From an uncultured Cytophagaceae bacterium (GTDB taxonomy: Bacteria; Bacteroidota; Bacteroidia; Cytophagales; Spirosomataceae), in the NCBI GenBank assembly GCA_903837305.1, contig CAILUB010000301.1:1-11376 (forward strand): DNA of 11,376 bases, written 5' to 3'. How positions within the stretch are numbered: position 1 is the first letter of the stretch; the number at the start of each line of letters is the position of its first letter. The position numbers and the translations under genes were made by a program. Positions 6,515-11,376 of the stretch are shown piece by piece. Below the pieces are notes generated by a model. That model saw nothing but the letters and a program-made list of their open reading frames with translations. It searched no databases and had not been told where the DNA came from.

Positions 6515-6868
6515 TTACGAAAAAGCATCCTCGAAATGCTCTATTTTAAAGGCTTGTGGATAAAAATTAACCGAAATGCTATCAAAACGCACCTCTTGGC
6601 GCCATTTGTGCTGGTATTGATAGGCGCAGGCGGCCCTGCTGATGAGCCTTATTTTGTTCTGGGTGATTTTTTGTTCGGGATGTCCGTGGGTATTTCTTCT
6701 TAGGGATTTGACCTCTATGAAGATTAAGAGATCTCCTTTTTTAGCGACGATGTCAATCTCCGCTCGCTTGTATCGGTAGTTTCTTGCTTCGATGGTGTAG
6801 GCGTTTTTTAGTAGATAGTCTACGCTTATTTGTTCGCCTAATTTTCCTTGTGTTATATGTTTTGCCAT
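6515..6868 (-). CDS. yraN: YraN/UPF0102 family endonuclease-like protein
   Basis: A small protein of 117 residues with the restriction-endonuclease-like fold of UPF0102. Its cellular role is not well established. The predicted PD-(D/E)xK residues are visible: GE at 11-12, E37 and D39 in AEIDIV, and E52-x-K54 in IEVK. They are followed by a basic, helix-forming segment (KITQNKIRLISRAACAYQ) as in relatives. It is the first gene of the unit yraN-ybeY-mnmG-methyltransferase-lipoprotein and is divergent from lipB. The ATG at 6868 has a one-mismatch -7 element (TACCTTTA on the minus strand) 20 bp upstream. A perfect DnaA box lies inside the coding sequence near its 3' end. Confidence 0.93.
   Translation of the reverse strand: MAKHITQGKLGEQISVDYLLKNAYTIEARNYRYKRAEIDIVAKKGDLLIFIEVKSLRRNTHGHPEQKITQNKIRLISRAACAYQYQHKWRQEVRFDSISVNFYPQAFKIEHFEDAFS
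6555..6563 (-). promoter_or_regulatory. Isolated DnaA box inside yraN
   Basis: A perfect TGTGGATAA about 4.9 kb from oriC, read in yraN as part of FYPQA. It is preceded by TCTATTTTAAAGGC (6540-6553), a 14-base string also found inside oriC at 1528-1541 just before the box at 1552. A regulatory or DnaA-titrating role is possible, and chance is not excluded. Confidence 0.4.
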
Positions 6869-6873
6869 TATTG

Positions 6874-6881
6874 TATCTTTG
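6874..6881 (+). promoter_or_regulatory. Candidate lipB promoter (-7 element)
   Basis: TATCTTTG fits the Bacteroidota -7 consensus TAnnTTTG and lies 55 bp before the lipB ATG. A TTG at 6848-6850 is the nearest -33 candidate, with a rather long spacing of 23 bp. It overlaps the 5' leader of the divergent yraN gene. Confidence 0.4.
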
Positions 6882-6887
6882 TTTTCC

Positions 6888-6895
6888 TAAAGGTA
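6888..6895 (-). promoter_or_regulatory. Weak candidate yraN operon promoter (-7 element)
   Basis: TACCTTTA on the minus strand matches 7 of 8 positions of TAnnTTTG (one mismatch at the last base), placed 20 bp upstream of the yraN ATG. No convincing -33 TTG is seen at the usual distance. Confidence 0.25.
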
Positions 6896-6936
6896 GCTCA
6901 GGTTTTTGCCAGGCACTATCAGGCTCTTGATAAAGA

Positions 6937-7671
6937 ATGAAGCAGAATAAAGAAGTCCAATTTGTTGATTTAAAACTGATAGAATACAAGGAAGCTTGGG
7001 ATCTCCAGGAGACTTTGTTAAATCGCATAGCTACAGTGAAATTAGATAACAGAGGCCTGGAAGAAGACCACAAGGCTATCACAAATAATTACCTTTTATT
7101 CTGTCAACACCCACACGTTTATACCCTCGGTAAAAGTGGCGACGAATCACATCTATTGTTACAAGAATCGTTTCTTTCTACGATAGGTGCTACCTATTTC
7201 AAGACCAATCGTGGTGGAGATATTACTTACCACGGACCCGGCCAATTAGTGGGCTACCCTATTCTGGATTTAGAGAATTTCTACACGGATATTCATTTAT
7301 ATCTACGTATGCTAGAGGAAGCAATCATTAAGACTTGTGAGGGTTTCGGTTTAATGGCGGGACGTATCGACGGCTTGACTGGTGTTTGGATTGATCCTAC
7401 TTCAGAGCAAGCACGAAAGATTTGCGCTATGGGTGTAAAAGCATCTCGCTGGATTAGTATGCACGGCTTTGCATTAAATGTAAATACAGACTTGTCTTAT
7501 TTCTCACATATCGTGCCTTGTGGCATTGCGACTCGTGGTGTTACTTCGCTGCAGCAGGAATTAGGCAAAGAAATGGACATAAAGACCGTTTCTGCTATTG
7601 TTAAAGGGCATTTGAATGACTTGTTTAAAATGGAATTAGTGGATGTTTCACGTGAAACATTGAAAGCATAA
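6937..7671 (+). CDS. lipB: Octanoyltransferase LipB (lipoyl(octanoyl) transferase)
   Basis: Transfers octanoyl from acyl carrier protein to the lipoyl domains of 2-oxoacid dehydrogenases and GcvH, the first step of lipoate synthesis. LipA, which is not in this window, completes it. In 244 residues the family block RGGDITYHGPGQLVGYP is at 92-108, the catalytic Lys is probably K168 in MGVKASRW, HGFALNV follows at 176-182, and the catalytic Cys is C195 in HIVPCGI. The C-terminal tail VDVSRETLKA is where a perfect parS is read in frame (residues 236-241), so these residues are probably set by the DNA site. It starts a two-gene plus-strand unit with the exonuclease, 30 bp apart. ATG at 6937 gives a normal family N-terminus. 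Confidence 0.97.
   Translation: MKQNKEVQFVDLKLIEYKEAWDLQETLLNRIATVKLDNRGLEEDHKAITNNYLLFCQHPHVYTLGKSGDESHLLLQESFLSTIGATYFKTNRGGDITYHGPGQLVGYPILDLENFYTDIHLYLRMLEEAIIKTCEGFGLMAGRIDGLTGVWIDPTSEQARKICAMGVKASRWISMHGFALNVNTDLSYFSHIVPCGIATRGVTSLQQELGKEMDIKTVSAIVKGHLNDLFKMELVDVSRETLKA
7644..7659. promoter_or_regulatory. parS: parS site 2, perfect, inside lipB
   Basis: An exact TGTTTCACGTGAAACA lies within the last codons of lipB, translated as V-S-R-E-T (residues 237-241). The palindrome extends by one base pair each side (7643-7660). It is identical to site 1 and about 6.2 kb from the centre of oriC. Confidence 0.93.
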
Positions 7672-7679
7672 GGTTTACG

Positions 7680-7695
7680 CGTTTCACGTGGAACA
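7680..7695. promoter_or_regulatory. parS: parS-like site 3, near consensus
   Basis: CGTTTCACGTGGAACA, read on the other strand, is TGTTCCACGTGAAACG, which matches TGTTNCACGTGAAACA at all but the last base. It is centred 36 bp from site 2, in the short gap between lipB and the exonuclease gene, 6 bp before the exonuclease ATG. The spacing, equal to about 3.4 helical turns, and the location support a real second site. Confidence 0.75.
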
Positions 7696-7701
7696 AAAAT
7701 T

Positions 7702-8427
7702 ATGGATACGTTAAAGAACTTCAAGAATACGCTCTTCATAGACATCGAAACTTCGTCTGGAGTATCCGATTTTGCCCTTCTTTCAGATAAGATGAAAGAA
7801 TTTTGGATAAAAAAAGCGAAGAATTTAGTAAATCCAGCTAATATCAGCTTAGAAGAGATGTATTTTGAAAAGGCACCCTTGTATGCAGAATTTGGTAAGA
7901 TTATCGTGGTGGGAATGGGCTTTTTGTTCGTAAACAAGGCGGGTGAGATGGCCTTAAAAGTGAAGACCATTGCACATGCTGATGAAAAAACGCTTCTCAC
8001 CGAGTTCATAGCCTTCGTGAATAAGACCTATAAGTCGAGAGAATTGACGCTAGTTGCACACAATGGCAAGGAATTTGACTTTCCGTATCTGTGCAGAAGG
8101 ATGTTGATTAATGGATTAGAGATTCCAAAATCTTTGCAATTACAGGGCAAAAAACCATGGGAAATTATCCACCAGGATACGATGGAGATGTGGAAGTTTG
8201 GCGATAGAAGATCCTATACTTCGCTGGAATTGTTAGCGGAATTGATGGGTATTTCAGGGGCCAAAGCAGATCTTTCCGGAGACCAGGTGAACCGTGTTTT
8301 CTATAAGGAAAATGGATTAGCTAGGATCAATGACTATTGCCTAGAAGATGTAATCGTAGTGGCGCAACTCTATCTTCGTTTTCACTTTTTAGATCTAGTT
8401 GCGCCAGAAAATATTGTCAAATTATAG
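7702..8427 (+). CDS. PolB-like 3'-5' exonuclease (DEDDy, ribonuclease H-like fold)
   Basis: A stand-alone 241-residue exonuclease domain of the type predicted as DNA polymerase B-like exonuclease 2. The DEDD residues are visible: D14 and E16 in FIDIETS, D126 in HNGKEFDFPYL, and Y212-x3-D216 in NDYCLEDV, so it belongs to the DEDDy class. A segment between motifs I and II (EEMYFEKAPLYAEFGKIIVVG, about 51-71) is typical of this bacterial subgroup. It likely trims DNA or RNA 3' ends, but the substrate is unknown. It follows lipB by 30 bp, with parS-like site 3 in the gap, and is probably co-transcribed. Its stop codon overlaps the end of the converging NeuD-like gene by 6 bp, leaving no room for an ordinary terminator. 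Confidence 0.9.
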   Translation: MDTLKNFKNTLFIDIETSSGVSDFALLSDKMKEFWIKKAKNLVNPANISLEEMYFEKAPLYAEFGKIIVVGMGFLFVNKAGEMALKVKTIAHADEKTLLTEFIAFVNKTYKSRELTLVAHNGKEFDFPYLCRRMLINGLEIPKSLQLQGKKPWEIIHQDTMEMWKFGDRRSYTSLELLAELMGISGAKADLSGDQVNRVFYKENGLARINDYCLEDVIVVAQLYLRFHFLDLVAPENIVKL

Positions 8428-9057
8428 TGCCTTTGCCGGGTTACCAAAGACTCTTTTCGAGGCTGCGACATTCTCAATCACCACACTGCCCGCTCCTACT
8501 GTAGCACTCTTTCCTACCTTCACGCTCCCTACAATTGTCGAGTGAATTCCGACGTAAGCGTTGTTCTCAATAATAGCTTCTTTGCCTATCACAGAACCCG
8601 CTCCGATGGAAGCAAAATCTGCAATCTGTGCACCAGTTTCTACAATAGCGCCAGAGCCAATGATGACGTGATCGCCTAGTTTTGTTTCAGGTAAAATCTG
8701 TGCACCACTGCCTATGAATACGCCGTAAGCAAGGCTCTTTACATCTGCAATATTAGCTGTAGGATGGATGGCATTTACGGGTTTTACTTCGCGTTCTTCT
8801 AGGATCAACTCGATCATTTTCTTACGCTCGGTTGGGTTTTCTAAGGCTACAAATACACCGCAGTTTTTGCCAATTAATTTGAAATAAGACTCATCGTCCG
8901 CTGTTCCTAGAACTGGAATTTCGCCAATGCTCGTGTCCTTTTTCTTAGGATCATCATCTAGAAATCCATAGACAACAACGTCGTTTTTTTGAAATATGTG
9001 CGCTACTTCTAGGCCAAAAGGATTTACGCCAATGATAATTACTGGTAATGATGTCAT
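8422..9057 (-). CDS. NeuD/PglD-like left-handed beta-helix acyltransferase homologue
   Basis: It resembles acetyl-CoA-dependent sugar O/N-acetyltransferases of the NeuD/PglD group. Residues 1-70 form the Rossmann-like PglD_N domain (VIIIGVNPFGLEVA, then YGFLDDDP and PVLGT). From about 98 on, hexapeptide repeats build a left-handed beta-helix, ending with the usual GNPAKAL. The catalytic segment that in NeuD/PglD reads roughly TGAxxDHDCxIGDF is here SGAIVETGAQIADF (135-148), so the Asp-His pair expected near 140-141 is E140-T141. An altered chemistry, a different active site or a non-enzymatic role must be considered. It is the last gene of the CLC-M14-NeuD unit, starting right after the M14 stop codon without a gap. 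No sugar-nucleotide genes are nearby to suggest a substrate. Confidence 0.85.
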   Translation of the reverse strand: MTSLPVIIIGVNPFGLEVAHIFQKNDVVVYGFLDDDPKKKDTSIGEIPVLGTADDESYFKLIGKNCGVFVALENPTERKKMIELILEEREVKPVNAIHPTANIADVKSLAYGVFIGSGAQILPETKLGDHVIIGSGAIVETGAQIADFASIGAGSVIGKEAIIENNAYVGIHSTIVGSVKVGKSATVGAGSVVIENVAASKRVFGNPAKAL

Positions 9058-10239
9058 TTAGGATTGTATTTTATGCGTGTAATCAGATAATTTAAAACTC
9101 GGTTTTCCGTCTTTTAGTAAAACCAATTCAGTATAATTTTCACCCAAAGAAATGCTTGAATCAGGGGACAAATGTAAGTTTTTCCCGTCGATTTCCGTTA
9201 ACCCATAGAACGGAGACATATCTCCGATGTTCTCTACCACCCAGGAATAATGAATATTTCCGTCTTTCATGGGCGTTTCTACGAGGTTGAATAAGACGTC
9301 TGCGCGAACCGTTGCACTTAGTGGTGCATCGGTGATTTTGATGTCTACAATCGCGCGTTCATTGGTAGGTAAAGCTTCGTATTCTGCAATGGATTCTAAT
9401 GCAAAGCTTCCCTCTGCAATCGCGCAGAAGGCATCGAGTAATAGACAAGCGTTTAATTTGCGTAGCGATTGTTTTTCTAGATCCCATCCTGCGCCGCCGG
9501 ATTCTAATAATACCAACCCGTATCCGCGAGAAGAGAAGGTGTCACCAAAGGCGCGAGATTCATATTCGTCTGTCCACTTCGCAATCTTACCCGGTATGAG
9601 GGGTTGGATTTGGCGTAGCATTCGTTGGCAGATTTGGCCTGCGCGCATGCGGGATGATGTCCAGGTTCCTGCGTCGTCCCCTGTCGTTGCTAGGAAAGCA
9701 ATATGGGTTTGTTCTGGGCTATTGCCTACGGAATACAAACGGTTTTGGTCGTGTAAATTGAAGGCGAATGCGGGCTTGATTTCGTCAGCCCAAGCCGATA
9801 AAATGCGTGCTTCTACCGAGTTTTGCTTTGTAGCATCCCGGTTCATATCGATACCTAATGCCGTTTCACGTTGCCATCTTTCTGCCCCGTCTGCATTCAG
9901 GCGGGGAATGATGCGCAAGGTGATTTTCTGATGCAATTTTTGCTTAATCTCAGTACTTAGATCGGTAGATGTGGCTAATAAACGAAAAATATCGGCTAAA
10001 GCCATCGTCGCTGTCGCTTCGTCTCCGTGCATTTGGGACCAGGCAATCACTTGGATAGGACCCTCGCCGTAGCGAACTTCATGAATAGGCCTGCCCTCTT
10101 CGGTTTTACCTAGTTCTCGAACAGCAAAATGCGTGGACCATTCAGAGATTAATTCCTGCCATACAGCTGTTGAAAAACGGCGTTTTGTTAGTCGATTTTC
10201 GCGGAAGGAGTCGTAGTGTTCGAAGGCTTTATTAAACAT
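9058..10239 (-). CDS. M14 family zinc carboxypeptidase
   Basis: A metallo-carboxypeptidase domain of 393 residues. The zinc ligands are visible as HGDE (H71, E74) and H163 in FNLHDQN. The substrate-binding motif LNADGAERWQRE (from 114) is followed by DMNRD (N133, R134), and the catalytic Glu is E246 in VLLESGG. A further beta-rich region follows after about residue 290. There is no signal peptide, so it should act in the cytoplasm on peptides, possibly from cell-wall or protein turnover, although the substrate is not shown by sequence. Its ATG overlaps the CLC stop by one base (TGATG), so the two are translationally coupled. Confidence 0.9.
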   Translation of the reverse strand: MFNKAFEHYDSFRENRLTKRRFSTAVWQELISEWSTHFAVRELGKTEEGRPIHEVRYGEGPIQVIAWSQMHGDEATATMALADIFRLLATSTDLSTEIKQKLHQKITLRIIPRLNADGAERWQRETALGIDMNRDATKQNSVEARILSAWADEIKPAFAFNLHDQNRLYSVGNSPEQTHIAFLATTGDDAGTWTSSRMRAGQICQRMLRQIQPLIPGKIAKWTDEYESRAFGDTFSSRGYGLVLLESGGAGWDLEKQSLRKLNACLLLDAFCAIAEGSFALESIAEYEALPTNERAIVDIKITDAPLSATVRADVLFNLVETPMKDGNIHYSWVVENIGDMSPFYGLTEIDGKNLHLSPDSSISLGENYTELVLLKDGKPSFKLSDYTHKIQS

Positions 10240-11345
10240 CAGTAAATTGGTTTAGGCAAATAATCTGCCCAGGTTTGAGACGCAAAGATTCCTTTTTTTC
10301 CTGAACCGAACAAGACGATTAAGGTAACGACTAGATAACATACCCAGGCAGATGGACCGAAAAGTTCCATGCCTAGGAAGGTGGCGGCTAGTGGGGTTTT
10401 GGCAAGACCACCATACAAACTGACGAAGCCGATGGCTGCCGATAATCCCAAAGGCAACGAGAGCCATAACGCAAATCCGGATGCCGCATGTGAGCCAATT
10501 AAAAATAAGGGTGTCGCTTCTCCCCCTTTAAATCCGAGACCTAAACTTAGGTTAGTCGCGAGTAATTTCCAGAGTGCGAAGTCGGGCGAGACCGACGTAA
10601 ATGGGCGAAGCAAAAATTCCGATCCGAGTCCGACCGTTTCGTGAAACACTGGCGTGATTAGTATGCCGAACAAAACGGAGCCCGCGAGAATCCCTTTTAG
10701 CGGACCTTGTACGGGCGATTTCTCGAACGCAGCAATTATAATCGATTCTGAGCGCTTATAGGCAAGGGCAATTAGGGCTAAAAATAGGCCTATGAGGACC
10801 AATTTCGCATAAAACTCCCCTGAAAATGAGGGTAAAAAAATACTAGGGTAAGAAAGATGTTTTGTGCCGTACACGTGGAGACTTACAAAATTCGCGAAAA
10901 AAGCGGCTAAAAGGCAGGCGGGGATGTGGCGAAAATTAATTTTGCCCACCACTCCTACTTCGAGTGCAAAGAAGGCTCCGGCAAGAGGTGTCCCAAAAAC
11001 GGAGGCGAAGCCAGCGGCCATGCCGGCTTTGGAAAAAAGGTCTTTCGAAAAATCGGATGATTCGGGAATTTTTTCACCGAGTATTCGACCCATCGTGACT
11101 GCGACTCCTTCTCTTCCCACTGAGGCTCCGGCTAGGTGACTGAGCCAAGTAGAAGGGATAATGAGGTAGGCTGGGACTTTGAAACTTTGGAACACTAAAC
11201 CTAAAAGTGGCAAGGCATATAAATAGGATCCGTTATGTTGAATCCAGTCGAGGCCGGCTAAAAATAGCGAAGAAAGGCTCCCTGTGGCAAAGGAGAGTGC
11301 GACCAATAGGCCTAGATTCAATAGAAATGCCTTAATTCGAGCCAA
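10239..11345 (-). CDS. CLC-family anion channel/antiporter, short form
   Basis: A polytopic membrane protein of 368 residues related to bacterial 'voltage-gated chloride channel' CLC proteins. Motif 2, ASVGREGVAV, carries the gating Glu E79, followed by AGFASVFGTPLAGAFFALEV (111-130). Motif 3 is GFKGGEATP (271-279) and the C-terminal helices include TPLAATFLGMELFG. The GREG-xAV and KGGE-xTP forms resemble the branch that includes CLC-F fluoride/proton antiporters, so fluoride export is possible, inferred from memory of the family. Motif 1 (GSGIP or its equivalent), expected about 35-40 residues before GREG, is missing, and helix C seems to run straight into helix E. The start is TTG at 11345: the frame closes upstream at TGA with no ATG, and a -7 promoter element sits 20 bp before it. 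It is the first gene of a three-gene unit. Confidence 0.9.
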   Translation of the reverse strand: MARIKAFLLNLGLLVALSFATGSLSSLFLAGLDWIQHNGSYLYALPLLGLVFQSFKVPAYLIIPSTWLSHLAGASVGREGVAVTMGRILGEKIPESSDFSKDLFSKAGMAAGFASVFGTPLAGAFFALEVGVVGKINFRHIPACLLAAFFANFVSLHVYGTKHLSYPSIFLPSFSGEFYAKLVLIGLFLALIALAYKRSESIIIAAFEKSPVQGPLKGILAGSVLFGILITPVFHETVGLGSEFLLRPFTSVSPDFALWKLLATNLSLGLGFKGGEATPLFLIGSHAASGFALWLSLPLGLSAAIGFVSLYGGLAKTPLAATFLGMELFGPSAWVCYLVVTLIVLFGSGKKGIFASQTWADYLPKPIY

Positions 11346-11364
11346 AACAACAATAATTTTGTTT

Positions 11365-11372
11365 CAAAGGTA
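11365..11372 (-). promoter_or_regulatory. Candidate promoter of the CLC-M14-NeuD unit (-7 element)
   Basis: TACCTTTG on the minus strand fits TAnnTTTG exactly and lies 20 bp before the TTG start, which would give a very short leader. The -33 region falls outside the window. Confidence 0.5.
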
Positions 11373-11376
11373 AGAA

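Noticed and set aside
6753..7082. 109-codon open frame on the minus strand across the yraN/lipB gap
   Set aside because: It overlaps the lipB start antisense and yraN in another frame, and its translation shows no family features.
7497..8009. 170-codon open frame antisense to lipB and the exonuclease
   Set aside because: It is a shadow of two well-supported genes, with low-complexity Ser/Phe-rich translation typical of antisense frames.
9862..9877. CGTTTCACGTTGCCAT, parS-like left half
   Set aside because: Only the left half and centre match; the right half is unrelated, and it is in M14 coding sequence.
9269..9931. 220-codon open frame antisense to the M14 peptidase
   Set aside because: It lies fully inside a gene with clear catalytic motifs and has no recognisable domain.
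10636..10647. GTTTCGTGAAAC, resembling parS
   Set aside because: It lacks the central AC of GTTTCACGTGAAAC, so the half-sites are 2 bp too close. It lies inside the CLC coding sequence and is probably chance.

Overview
The window looks like part of a Bacteroidota chromosome, probably Cytophagia/Cytophagales. The evidence is gene content and style: a lipoprotein with the PPGG-K-D-T lead-in and an SbsA-type Ig domain, a YbeY with the GYKDK variant, Bacteroidota-type -7 elements (TAnnTTTG), few Shine-Dalgarno sequences, and moderate-to-low GC. The genus cannot be fixed from sequence reading alone.

The main feature is a chromosomal replication origin. The only long gene-free stretch (1209..1685, extending to 1705 inside the neighbouring gene) holds ten perfect DnaA boxes (TTATCCACA or its complement) and four one-mismatch boxes, together with two very AT-rich segments that could unwind. 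About 4.6 to 6.2 kb to the right lie three ParB-binding parS sites. One perfect site fills the gap in front of mnmG, one perfect site is inside the last codons of lipB, and a near-consensus site lies in the gap after lipB. The window therefore appears to carry both the start of replication and the centromere-like region used in segregation, although dnaA, parA and parB are not present.

Layout: 1..1208 (-) is the N-terminal two thirds of a long-chain acyl-CoA synthetase, transcribed away from the origin. 1209..1705 is oriC. 1686..6868 (-) is a tight five-gene unit reading toward the origin: yraN, ybeY (rRNA maturation), mnmG (tRNA wobble modification), a zinc-ribbon SAM methyltransferase and an Ig-like lipoprotein. 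6937..8427 (+) is lipB (lipoate synthesis) followed by a PolB-like 3'-5' exonuclease. 8422..11345 (-) is a tightly packed three-gene unit: a CLC-type anion transporter, an M14 zinc carboxypeptidase and a NeuD/PglD-like left-handed beta-helix protein. Its last gene overlaps the exonuclease tail to tail by 6 bp.

The protein genes are mostly housekeeping. I see no mobile element, CRISPR array, tRNA, rRNA or defence cassette. The points worth a second look are the origin/parS architecture and three proteins with departures at expected key residues: NeuD-like without the catalytic His, CLC without motif 1, and YbeY with Asp for the third metal-ligand His.
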